In this document: piece after piece, positions 57,179 to 64,000 of the stretch
How the letters are laid out: every line of letters starts with the position of its first letter
Position numbering within the stretch: position 1 is the stretch's first letter
Source: Paenibacillus ehimensis NBRC 15659
GTDB lineage: Bacteria; Bacillota; Bacilli; Paenibacillales; NBRC-103111
Reading direction: 5' to 3'
Assembly: GCF_004000785.1 (NCBI RefSeq)
Contig: NZ_BILX01000020.1
Span: 37,593 to 101,592 of the forward strand
Length of the DNA: 64,000 nt
Program-made: the position numbers and the translations under genes
Notes under the pieces: generated by a model
What the model saw: only the letters and a program-made list of their open reading frames with translations
Told to the model about the DNA's origin: nothing
The model's database searches: none

Positions 57179-58376
57179 CGGTGGTCACCGCCTCTCGAAC
57201 CCGGTCGTGGTTGCCGGCTAATGCTCCGAGCACCGCACCGCGGATAATGACGCCGAGCAGCCGCCCGTTCTCGGACGTAACCGCCACCGGCACCCGGCTG
57301 GTGCTGACGGTATCGAACAGGTCGCTCAACAGCGTGTTAGGCGATACCGTCGGTACCTCGGATATAATGATCGCATCAAGCGTCAAATGCTCCCGGATCG
57401 CCCGGGCCGCGTCTTCGGCCGTCAATACGCCGATCAGCCGCTTGGCGCTGTCAACGACGAACAAGTTGGAAATGCCGTTCTCCCGCATCAGCTCCAGCGC
57501 TACGCGCGGCCCCCCGCGGTCGTACACGATCGTCTCCGGCCGGCGCATCACATGCGAAGCATTCAATACCCGGGACAGATCGACATCTTCAATAAATTTC
57601 TCTACATATTCGTTAGCCGGGGTGATCATGATCTCCTCGGGCGTGCCGATCTGGACGATGGAGCCGTCTTTCATCAATGCGATCCGGTCCCCGATTCGCA
57701 GCGCTTCGTTCAAATCGTGCGTGATGAAAATGATCGTCTTCTTCAGCTTTTCCTGCAGCTCGCGCAGCTCCTCCTGCATATCCTTGCGAATCAGCGGATC
57801 AAGCGCGCTGAACGCTTCGTCCATCAAAAGAACCTGCGGCGAATTGGCGAGCGCCCGGGCCAAGCCGACCCGCTGCTGCATGCCGCCGCTCAGCTGGTCC
57901 GGATATTGATCGGCCCATTCCTCCAGTCCGACCAGCGCAAGCGCTTCCCGCGCTTTTTCCCTGCGGATTTTGGCCGGTACCTTTTGCACTTCAAGCCCGA
58001 ATTCGACGTTTTGCACAACCGTCTTATGCGGGAACAGCGCGAACTTTTGAAACACCATGCTCATCGCCGTCCGGCGGAATTCGCGCAGCCGCTCCTCGTT
58101 CATCTCTACGATATTTTCACCGCGGAATAGAATGCTTCCATCGGTAGGTTCAATCAGCCGGTTCAGCAGCCGGATCAAGGTCGATTTACCGCTGCCGGAC
58201 AATCCCATAATGACGAAGATTTCTCCTTCTTTGACCGTAAAGCTGGCGCGGTTCACGCCTACGGTCTGTTTCGTCTCCGCAAAGATACGCTTCTTGCTCC
58301 AGCCTTGGTTGAGAAGCTCCAGCGCCTTCTCGGGATGCTGACCGAAAACTTTGGTCAAATTCTTTACTTCGATCAA
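57168..58376 (-). CDS. opuAA: glycine betaine ABC transporter ATP-binding protein with tandem CBS domains
   Basis: A 402-residue ATPase: Walker A GLSGSGKST (about 53-61), signature LSGGMQQRVGLARAL, Walker B ILLMDEAFSALDP-type LLMDEAFSALD, H-loop THDLNEAL. Two CBS domains at about 275-400 (SHVMRRPETIVYDRGGPRVALELM, ISEVPTVSPNTLLSDLFDTV) sense ionic strength or c-di-AMP in OpuA homologues. The start is TTG 58376, eight bases after GGGGGGA. It is divergent from a GbsR-type regulator. Confidence 0.93.
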   Translation of the reverse strand: MIEVKNLTKVFGQHPEKALELLNQGWSKKRIFAETKQTVGVNRASFTVKEGEIFVIMGLSGSGKSTLIRLLNRLIEPTDGSILFRGENIVEMNEERLREFRRTAMSMVFQKFALFPHKTVVQNVEFGLEVQKVPAKIRREKAREALALVGLEEWADQYPDQLSGGMQQRVGLARALANSPQVLLMDEAFSALDPLIRKDMQEELRELQEKLKKTIIFITHDLNEALRIGDRIALMKDGSIVQIGTPEEIMITPANEYVEKFIEDVDLSRVLNASHVMRRPETIVYDRGGPRVALELMRENGISNLFVVDSAKRLIGVLTAEDAARAIREHLTLDAIIISEVPTVSPNTLLSDLFDTVSTSRVPVAVTSENGRLLGVIIRGAVLGALAGNHDRVREAVTTDGS

Positions 58377-58457
58377 AGCCGTATCCCCCCATTCTTTCGA
58401 TGCTCTTAAGTTTACAGGTGCATAGGCCGATGGGTCAAAAGCGAAATAAGTTTGTTT

Positions 58458-58497
58458 CGTACGTACAGAAAAAACTTTACAAACGTATCGTACAGAA
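58458..58497. repeat. direct repeats between opuA and the GbsR-type gene
   Basis: CGTACGTACAGAA (58458-58470) and CGTATCGTACAGAA (58484-58497) share the CGTACAGAA unit 27 bases apart. They lie within 125 bases of the opuAA start and are plausible operator sites for the divergent regulator. Confidence 0.5.
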
Positions 58498-58535
58498 TAC
58501 TCCTATTTCCTCCGAATTCCTTTCCTGATAGTAGC

Positions 58536-58564
58536 TTTACTTTCAAATGCAGGTTCAATACAAT
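58536..58564 (+). promoter_or_regulatory. promoter of the GbsR-type gene
   Basis: TTTACT (58536-58541), N17, TACAAT (58559-58564). Confidence 0.55.
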
Positions 58565-58648
58565 ACAATGAGAATATTTATTTTAGGCAAGCATTCTGCC
58601 GCGGCTCAGCACTACCGGCGGCAGCATCCGCAGGAGGCATAATTAATT

Positions 58649-59224
58649 ATGAACAACTGGGTTGGGATGACGGAGGAACAAGCTGGCATCGTTCAAAAAG
58701 CCCGTAAACGCGTAATCGAATCCATCGGAAAAAATATGGATTTATATGGCGTCACCCTTTCCACCGGCCATTTGTACGGCATGATGTTTTTTCAGGATAA
58801 GCCTATGACGCTCGATGAAATGGGCGAAGAAATGGGCATGAGCAAGACGAGCATGAGTACGGGCGTACGCACGCTGACGGACCTGAAAATGGTGCACAAA
58901 GTGTGGGAAAAAGGAATGCGCAAGGATTTGTACGAGGTTGAGCCGGACTGGTACCAAACGTTCGCGGATTTTTTCGTGATCAAATGGCAGAAGTCCATCG
59001 AAATGAATGTGCAGGCGCTGCGCAAATCGTTGGTCGAGCTGAGGCGGCTTGCCGAGGAAGATCCGGGCAACGAGGCGCTGCAGAAAGTCGTCGCTACCGA
59101 TACGCGCAAGCTGGAGGAAGCGATCCGGTATTACTTATGGCTCGGACGTCTGATCGATACGTTCGAATCCGGGGAAATTTTCAAGCTGGTGCCGAAGGAA
59201 GAGCCGCCGGCGGACTCCCATTAA
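58649..59224 (+). CDS. GbsR/OpcR-type MarR-like regulator of osmoprotectant uptake
   Basis: A 191-residue winged-helix protein of the GbsR family: MTEEQAGIVQKARKRVIESIGKNMDLYGVTLSTGHLYGMMFF, HTH MTLDEMGEEMGMSKTSMSTGVRTLTDLKMVHKVWEKG, and a long C-terminal helix pair. GbsR and OpcR in B. subtilis repress choline and glycine-betaine genes. Divergence from opuA makes that operon the likely target. The SD near the ATG is only weakly recognisable (CAGGAGG about 14 bases upstream). Confidence 0.85.
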   Translation: MNNWVGMTEEQAGIVQKARKRVIESIGKNMDLYGVTLSTGHLYGMMFFQDKPMTLDEMGEEMGMSKTSMSTGVRTLTDLKMVHKVWEKGMRKDLYEVEPDWYQTFADFFVIKWQKSIEMNVQALRKSLVELRRLAEEDPGNEALQKVVATDTRKLEEAIRYYLWLGRLIDTFESGEIFKLVPKEEPPADSH

Positions 59225-59242
59225 TACGCTGTATAGTATGGC

Positions 59243-59274
59243 AAGCCGTGCCGAACGATCCGGTACGGCTTTTT
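59243..59274 (+). terminator. terminator of the GbsR-type gene
   Basis: AAGCCGT-G-CCG pairs with CGG-T-ACGGCTT, followed by five T residues. Confidence 0.8.
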
Positions 59275-59385
59275 CGTGTCCGCAGAAATCGCCCTCCTTG
59301 CCCGAAACGGTTCGTCATTTTCCGGGAAATAATCCCCTGAGACACAGGCGAATAAGAAATTAGGTAACATTATCCAACAAAACTC

Positions 59386-59413
59386 TAAAGTTTTTCGCTC
59401 AAGATGCCGATAT
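59386..59413 (+). promoter_or_regulatory. sigma-D (FliA-type) promoter of the BIG2 protein
   Basis: TAAAGTTT starts at 59386 and GCCGATAT lies at 59406-59413, with 16 bases between TAAA and GCCGATAT. This is the sigma-D/FliA consensus, with a spacer one base longer than the E. coli optimum. Confidence 0.75.
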
Positions 59414-59464
59414 ATGTACCATTGTCTGACCAGACGAATACAAACGGAACAGGAGTGAAAGAGC

Positions 59465-62056
59465 TTGCGCTTTAGAATGCAAAAAGTGTTCTTGTTGTTG
59501 CTTACCGTCATCTTGAGCACATGCAGCTTTGGCGTCATGAGCGCATCGGCCGCGGATGTCATCACGAAACTGGTTTTGAACAAAAATGAAGTTTCGCTGG
59601 ACGTGGGCAGCACCGCCAACCTGACAGCCACTGCAATTTACGACAACGGAAAGACGGAAACGGTAACGATCAAAACGGAGTGGAATTCCGAAGACCCGAA
59701 TGTCGCCTCGGTGTACGCCGGTGTCATTACCGCCAAAGCGGAAGGCGACGTTATCATTACGGCCAAATATATGACCGAGCAAGTTCCCGTCAAGGTAAAA
59801 GTAACCAAGCGGGTCAAATCGCTCATCAAAGACAAACAAAAAATCGATCTGCGCAAAGGCCAAGCCGAGCAAATTACGCTGAAGGCTTATTACGATGACG
59901 GCACGTCGGAAGATGTGACCGCCAAAGCGGAATGGACCATGGACAACGGCACCATCGCCACCCTCTTTAACGGAAAGGTGACCGCTCAAGGCTCCGGCTC
60001 CGGAACCATTACGGCGAAGTTCGGCAATCAATCGGTATCGATTCCGCTGACCGTCGAAGTGGTCAAACGCGTCGATGCCGACAAGTCCCGCGTTTCGCTG
60101 CTGCTGAATCAATCGGAAACGATCCGGCTGCTTGCCACGTATCCTGACGGAACGACGGAAGATGTGACGGAAAGCGCCGACTGGGCGTCCGACAACGCAG
60201 ATGTCGCCGATGCGCTTAAAGGCAAAATAACCGGCTACGGTCCGGGACAGGCGAACATTACCGCCACATACGGAACGAAGACGGCCAAGATTAAAGTGGA
60301 CGTGGATAACGCCATCAAGCTCGACCTGAGCAAGCAAAACCTTCTGATGAAGAAAAGCACGACCGAGCAGTTGAAATTGACCGCCACCTATCCGAACGGC
60401 AATACGGAAGATATTACCGATCGCGCCGAGTGGGCGTCCTCCGACGATACGATCGTTTATGTCGTCAAAGGTAAAATCAGCGCCAACAAAACGGGCGAAG
60501 CGACCGTCACAGCCAAATACGGCGAGAAAACCGTGACCGCCGTCGTCGATGTAGACGTGCCCCGCCGCCTGGAGCTGAGCAAAGACACGATTACGTTGAA
60601 CTCGGGCAAATCGGAGCAGCTCACGCTTGACGCCACCTACGGCGACGGCAGCAGCGAAGATGTGACCAGCCAAGCGAAGTGGACCTCCGACAAGGAAACG
60701 ATCGCCAGCGTCATTAACGGCAAAGTAACCGCCGTGAAAGCGGGCGAAGCGACGATTACGGCCCAATACGGCGAAAAAACCGTAACCGCCAAAGTATTGG
60801 TGGACATTCCTAACGTTCTTGTGCCGAGCAGCAAGAAAGTGAATTTCCAGATCGGAGATTCGGAGCAAATTACGCTGAAAGCCGTCTATCCGGACGGCGT
60901 CAATGAAGACGGTCTTGAGAAAAAAGCCGAATGGACGTCCTCGAACGACCAAATCGCCGAAGTGCGCGGCGGGATGATTACGGGGATCGGCACGGGTACC
61001 GCCACGATCACCGCAAAGTTCGGCAACCGCTCCACGACCATCCAGGTGTCCGTCGGCGTACTGAAAACGTTGACCGCCGACGCAACCAGCCTTGTTCTGA
61101 AAAAAGGCGATGTTCAGACGATTAAATTGGATGCGACTTATACGGACGGCAAGACGAACAACGTAGCGCAGGATGCGGAGTGGACAAGCTCCAATCCGGC
61201 GGTCGCTTCGGTCAGCGAAGGCACGATCAAAGCGCTCGCTTCGGGCGAAACGACGATCACCGCGAAAGTCGATACCAAGACGGTGACCATTACCGTGCAA
61301 GTCGATATGGCCAGCACGCTGAAAGCAAGCCCGGCGTCCATCCAAATGGACTTGGGCGAAACCCGCACGATCAAGCTGACTTCCATCGATGCCAACGGCA
61401 AAGCGGAGGATGTGGAAGGCACGGCCGAATGGACCTCGGCGAGCCCGACGATCGCGCAGGTTGAAAAAGGAGTCGTTACTTCCTTAGCCCGGGGCAAGAC
61501 GACCATCACGGCCAAATTCGGCGGAAAATCCGTATCGATCCCGGTCGAGATCGGTTCCGTGTCGGACCTCGTGCCGAACAAGCGCTATCTTCCGATGAAA
61601 ACGGGAGGCACCTTCCAGATTCAGCTGACGGCTACGATGGCGGACGGCACGACAAAAGACGTCACGTCGCAAGCCCAGTGGAAATCGACCAACTACAAAT
61701 TGCTTGAAGTGGAGAACGGTCTGGTGAAAGCCGTCGCCTCCGGCAGCGCTTCGATCTCCGCGACCTTCAATGGCAAAAGCGTCTCAATCCCGGTCGACGT
61801 CGACCGTCTCAAATATTTGAAGACGGATGTCGTCACCGCGAATATGAAGCCGGGCGAAACGTTGAATGTCAAAGCGATTGCAACGTTTATGGACGGTTCG
61901 GATCTGGACGTGACCGTATCCGGCCTTTGGAGCTCCACCAACATTCGGGTAGCCGACGTGAAGGACGGGGTAATCAAAGCGACCGGAAAAGGACGCGCCA
62001 CCCTTACCGTTGGCTATGCGAGCAAGAAAACGACCATTCTTGTGACTGTAAACTAA
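59465..62056 (+). CDS. secreted protein of ten tandem BIG2 (bacterial Ig-like) repeats
   Basis: An 863-residue exported protein. The signal peptide (MRFRMQKVFLLLLTVILSTCSFG, cleavage near ASA) is followed by ten consecutive BIG2 repeats of about 83 residues and nothing else. Each repeat has the pattern L-x-L, Y-x-DG-x2-EDVT, W-x-S, VA-x-V-x2-G-x-V/I, G-x-ATITA-x-YG. There is no visible wall anchor (no LPxTG, SLH or CBM), so it may be released or held by partners. BIG2 arrays usually serve adhesion or surface scaffolding. TTG 59465 is the likely start, because GGAG lies nine bases upstream and the next ATG (59477) is too far. A sigma-D promoter ties it to motility. Confidence 0.9.
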   Translation: MRFRMQKVFLLLLTVILSTCSFGVMSASAADVITKLVLNKNEVSLDVGSTANLTATAIYDNGKTETVTIKTEWNSEDPNVASVYAGVITAKAEGDVIITAKYMTEQVPVKVKVTKRVKSLIKDKQKIDLRKGQAEQITLKAYYDDGTSEDVTAKAEWTMDNGTIATLFNGKVTAQGSGSGTITAKFGNQSVSIPLTVEVVKRVDADKSRVSLLLNQSETIRLLATYPDGTTEDVTESADWASDNADVADALKGKITGYGPGQANITATYGTKTAKIKVDVDNAIKLDLSKQNLLMKKSTTEQLKLTATYPNGNTEDITDRAEWASSDDTIVYVVKGKISANKTGEATVTAKYGEKTVTAVVDVDVPRRLELSKDTITLNSGKSEQLTLDATYGDGSSEDVTSQAKWTSDKETIASVINGKVTAVKAGEATITAQYGEKTVTAKVLVDIPNVLVPSSKKVNFQIGDSEQITLKAVYPDGVNEDGLEKKAEWTSSNDQIAEVRGGMITGIGTGTATITAKFGNRSTTIQVSVGVLKTLTADATSLVLKKGDVQTIKLDATYTDGKTNNVAQDAEWTSSNPAVASVSEGTIKALASGETTITAKVDTKTVTITVQVDMASTLKASPASIQMDLGETRTIKLTSIDANGKAEDVEGTAEWTSASPTIAQVEKGVVTSLARGKTTITAKFGGKSVSIPVEIGSVSDLVPNKRYLPMKTGGTFQIQLTATMADGTTKDVTSQAQWKSTNYKLLEVENGLVKAVASGSASISATFNGKSVSIPVDVDRLKYLKTDVVTANMKPGETLNVKAIATFMDGSDLDVTVSGLWSSTNIRVADVKDGVIKATGKGRATLTVGYASKKTTILVTVN

Positions 62057-62068
62057 GCAAGCATAAAA

Positions 62069-62112
62069 ACAACGTTCGGAACCCCGATACAGGGAACCGA
62101 ACGTTGTTTTTT
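62069..62112. terminator. strong terminator between convergent genes
   Basis: ACAACGTTCGG (62069-62079) pairs with CCGAACGTTGT (62097-62107) and ends in TTTTTT; it overlaps the stop region of the convergent EamA gene. Confidence 0.85.
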
Positions 62113-63079
62113 AGTATTCGGAAAAGGGTGATTTTTGATACGATGATACCGCTGCACGTTTTTCCGTATGGTGTTTCGGAATCGTGATGACCCCCGAAGC
62201 CGTTAAAACGCCTAATAGAATGAAAACCGTCCCAATCATTTGAAATACCGATACCGGCGTTCCAGTGGCAAATGAAATCATCATCGTTACAACGGGAACC
62301 AGATTAAAAAATAAAGATGTCTTACTTGCCCCAATTTCCTTCATGCCCTGATTCCACCACAGATAACCCAAAACCGTTGTAAAGAAAGCCATAAAAGCAA
62401 CGGCTCCCCAGGCTCCAATCGGAATAGTCGGCAAAGGAACCGGTTTGGGCATAAAAAAGGAGACGACGATTAAGCTAACCGCACCGATCGTCATGGGATA
62501 AGTCGTTGCAGATAGCGGAGTGGCATCCTTGACAAACCGACGTCCAAGTACGCCATAAAGCGCCCAACAAATGTTTCCTCCAAAGATCATTAAGTCTCCG
62601 CCCGAAATGGATAAGGTCTTAACCGTTTCAATAGAACCTTGTGTAATGACTAACAATACGCCGATGAAAGCAAAGAAAATACCGGCCGCCTGTTTGGTTG
62701 TCATCTTATCCTTCAATATCATTTGTGCGAAAATCGTCGTTACTAAAGGATTCAGCCCCATGATTAATGCCCCGTTCACAGGAGACGTATATTTCAATCC
62801 TGTAAAGAACAAAGCGTTAAATCCAAAGATCCCCACAATCCCAAGAACCAGATAGGCAATGGCATTTTTCCGAAATTCATTTTTCCTCACCCCTTCGGTA
62901 ACCATTAAAATCATCAGCATCACGACAGCCGCTAAACCGAAACGCCATGCCGCAGCAGAAAATGAGGAAAAATAGTCGACGGTATATTTGGCAACGTTAA
63001 AAGTAGCTCCTGTAAAAATGGCGAAGCCGAGGAGCATCAGGTAGATTTCAATGGTTTCATTTGTTTTTCGCTTCCTCAA
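62111..63079 (-). CDS. EamA/DMT-family transporter
   Basis: A 322-residue drug/metabolite transporter with ten predicted segments in two EamA halves. The first half is FAIFTGATFNVAKYTVDYFSSFSAAAWRFG and LKYTSPVNGALIMGLNPLVTTIFA. The second is GGDLMIFGGNICWALYGVLGRRFV and WWNQGMKEIGASKTSLFFNLVPVVTM. It probably exports amino acids or small drugs. TTG 63079 gives a start overlapping the MerR gene by 23 bases; ATG 63037 is the conservative alternative, and neither has a strong ribosome-binding site. GC is lower than in neighbours. Confidence 0.85.
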   Translation of the reverse strand: MRKRKTNETIEIYLMLLGFAIFTGATFNVAKYTVDYFSSFSAAAWRFGLAAVVMLMILMVTEGVRKNEFRKNAIAYLVLGIVGIFGFNALFFTGLKYTSPVNGALIMGLNPLVTTIFAQMILKDKMTTKQAAGIFFAFIGVLLVITQGSIETVKTLSISGGDLMIFGGNICWALYGVLGRRFVKDATPLSATTYPMTIGAVSLIVVSFFMPKPVPLPTIPIGAWGAVAFMAFFTTVLGYLWWNQGMKEIGASKTSLFFNLVPVVTMMISFATGTPVSVFQMIGTVFILLGVLTASGVITIPKHHTEKRAAVSSYQKSPFSEY

Positions 63080-63476
63080 TCAACATGGAATAATAGGTAT
63101 CCAGCTTTAGTCTGGTTGTAGCCATCACGGCTTCCAGCTCTCTCTTTTTGATTTCCATTTTCTCCAAGTGCTTGTTTAAAATCTCGATACGTTTGTTTAT
63201 CGTCGGTGTGAACTGGGTTAGTTCACTATTCGAGTCGATTTTGTCGAAAATACATCCATCTTTCACGAACTCGTTTATATCGTCCAAAGACATGCCGGTT
63301 TCCTTCAAGCTCTTCAGAAAGGTCAGGAAACGAATATCTTTGTCCGTGTAACTGCGAAATCCGCTGTTTTTTCGTTTGGGCGGGGGGAGCAATCCCATTT
63401 TTTCATAATATCTTAAGGTGTACGAGCTGATGCCGGATTTTTCGGCGGCTTCCCGGATGGAGTACAATACGATCAC
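63057..63476 (-). CDS. MerR-family transcriptional regulator
   Basis: A 139-residue regulator: N-terminal MerR HTH (YSIREAAEKSGISSYTLRYYEKMGLLPPPKRKNSGFRSYTDKDIRFL), then the coiled-coil dimer helix (INKRIEILNKHLEKMEIKKREL). There is no C-terminal ligand domain and no conserved cysteine pair, so it is not a metal sensor of the CueR type. GTG 63476 is close to AGAGAGG; TTG 63467 has better spacing. It probably controls the EamA gene fused to its 3' end. Confidence 0.88.
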   Translation of the reverse strand: MIVLYSIREAAEKSGISSYTLRYYEKMGLLPPPKRKNSGFRSYTDKDIRFLTFLKSLKETGMSLDDINEFVKDGCIFDKIDSNSELTQFTPTINKRIEILNKHLEKMEIKKRELEAVMATTRLKLDTYYSMLIEEAKNK

Positions 63477-63498
63477 CCTCTCTTTGATTTAAAGGTAG

Positions 63499-63527
63499 TT
63501 TATAACTTAGAGTTCGCTCGAAGTCAA
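63499..63527 (-). promoter_or_regulatory. MerR promoter with dyad operator
   Basis: On the minus strand TTGACT (63527-63522), 17-base spacer, TATAAA (63504-63499). The spacer contains the dyad GACTTCGAGCGAACTC (63525-63510). A 17-base spacer suits RNA polymerase without the DNA distortion MerR proteins usually supply at 19-base promoters, so repression is as likely as activation. Confidence 0.55.
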
Positions 63528-63537
63528 GCAAATAAAA

Positions 63538-63570
63538 AACCTGCGATCGTATGGTTACGAATCGCAGGTT
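63538..63570 (-). terminator. terminator of the glycosyl hydrolase gene
   Basis: AACCTGCGAT (63538-63547) pairs with ATCGCAGGTT (63561-63570). On the minus strand it ends in TTTTTT. Confidence 0.85.
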
Positions 63571-63608
63571 AATGAAAAATCGTATGACGTAAAAGGCGCC
63601 GGCAAGGC

Positions 63609-64000
63609 TTATCCCTCGGCCGCTTCCAGCGGCGCCGGCAGCTTGCCTTGAGCGGATAGCTCGCCAGCCAGCACGCGGGCCAGCGCCTTCATCGCGAACG
63701 GCGTATTCTCGTAGCATGCGAGGTAGGTTTTGACCTCCGCGGGCAAGACGCTGATATCGAACGGATTGCGCGCCGCCGCGACGACCAGCTTCGCCTTCGG
63801 CAGCGCCGCTAGCGCCTTGGCAAGCTCCACTTGCCCCGGCGAGAACGAGGCATTGTAGGTCACCAGCACGATCTGCTCGGCGTCGCGGGCAAGCTCAGCA
63901 ATGTGCGCCTGCTCCTCCGCCGTCGGCTGTACGCCGATCCGCTCCTCGCGCACCTGGTAATTCAGCTGCGCCAGCCAGTAGCCCGCCGTCTCACGGCGGG
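63609..64000 (-). CDS. glycoside hydrolase family 3 protein, C-terminal part (beta-N-acetylhexosaminidase-like; partial)
   Basis: The last 130 codons are present; the N-terminal catalytic barrel lies beyond the window edge. The visible part is the GH3 C-terminal alpha/beta domain: RRETAGYWLAQLNYQVREE, ELARDAEQIVLVTYNASFSPGQVELAKAL, LVVAAARNPFDISVLP, and the typical end ENTPFAMKALARVLAGELSAQGKLPA. This ending is characteristic of NagZ-type enzymes that remove N-acetylglucosamine from muropeptides in Gram-positives. The catalytic residues cannot be checked. Confidence 0.8.
   Translation of the reverse strand, partial: RRETAGYWLAQLNYQVREERIGVQPTAEEQAHIAELARDAEQIVLVTYNASFSPGQVELAKALAALPKAKLVVAAARNPFDISVLPAEVKTYLACYENTPFAMKALARVLAGELSAQGKLPAPLEAAEG

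Noticed and set aside
59399..61345. A 648-codon minus-strand frame opposite the BIG2 gene
   Set aside because: Its apparent repeats are only the complement of the ten BIG2 repeats.

Overview
The window looks like chromosome from a Paenibacillus-type member of the Bacillota. Its GC content is fairly high and it uses Bacillus-like Shine-Dalgarno (SD) sequences (AAGGAGG) with frequent TTG and GTG starts. It carries SLH-domain, VanW, OpuA, KhtTU and DHA2 exporter genes, sigma-A type TTGACA-N17-TATAAT promoters and one sigma-D type promoter. No rRNA, tRNA, CRISPR array or complete insertion sequence was recognised. Three lower-GC patches (about 5.9-6.8, 53.4-54.2 and 62.1-63.5 kb) stand out from the rest.

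Layout, 0-27.6 kb. The left end holds a partial DeoR regulator, a class I/II aminotransferase, a khtTU-type K+/H+ antiporter operon, ilvA, and an MBL-fold hydrolase interrupted by one in-frame stop. Next come an SLH protein, an exported FAD oxidoreductase and a MarR/DHA2 exporter pair. An iron block follows: an AraC regulator whose reading frame runs straight into a siderophore-binding lipoprotein, with a Fur-box promoter in front of each, then a FhuF-like reductase. The next stretch is housekeeping and envelope genes: DEAD-box helicase, alpha/beta hydrolase, SDR, CheX, VanW and Nudix. A three-gene ABC-2 exporter operon is led by a ykkC-class riboswitch with its own terminator. A chemoreceptor and a cysteine dioxygenase close this part.

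Layout, 27.6-53.4 kb. A VanR/PhoB-type two-component system sits behind a structured leader. Then come a HAD phosphatase, a VOC-DinB fusion, a cation/amino-acid symporter, and a full-length Lhr helicase with a small coiled-coil partner. A MarR regulator and a 1,148-residue secreted sugar-dehydrogenase/FN3 protein follow. After them are a PadR/DHA2 exporter operon, a LysR gene with a PHP phosphatase, and a glycine-rich YqfQ-like protein. A GNAT gene is followed by a second two-component system that adjoins a lantibiotic-immunity-type ABC transporter (ATPase plus two permeases). The ATPase start codon directly abuts a terminator-like hairpin that contains its ribosome-binding site.

Layout, 53.4-64 kb. 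Here lie a small membrane protein, an HxlR regulator, an unexplained highly structured 190-bp element and a GyrB/ParE fragment. The opuA glycine-betaine operon is divergent from a GbsR-type regulator. A secreted protein of ten BIG2 repeats has a near-consensus sigma-D promoter. A MerR/EamA pair and the C-terminal end of a family 3 glycosyl hydrolase end the window.

The most interesting items are the AraC-lipoprotein two-in-one reading frame with an internal Fur promoter, the attenuator-like hairpin in front of the immunity transporter, a CiaR-like direct repeat shared by both two-component loci, the riboswitch-controlled exporter, and the structured element at 54.7-54.9 kb.
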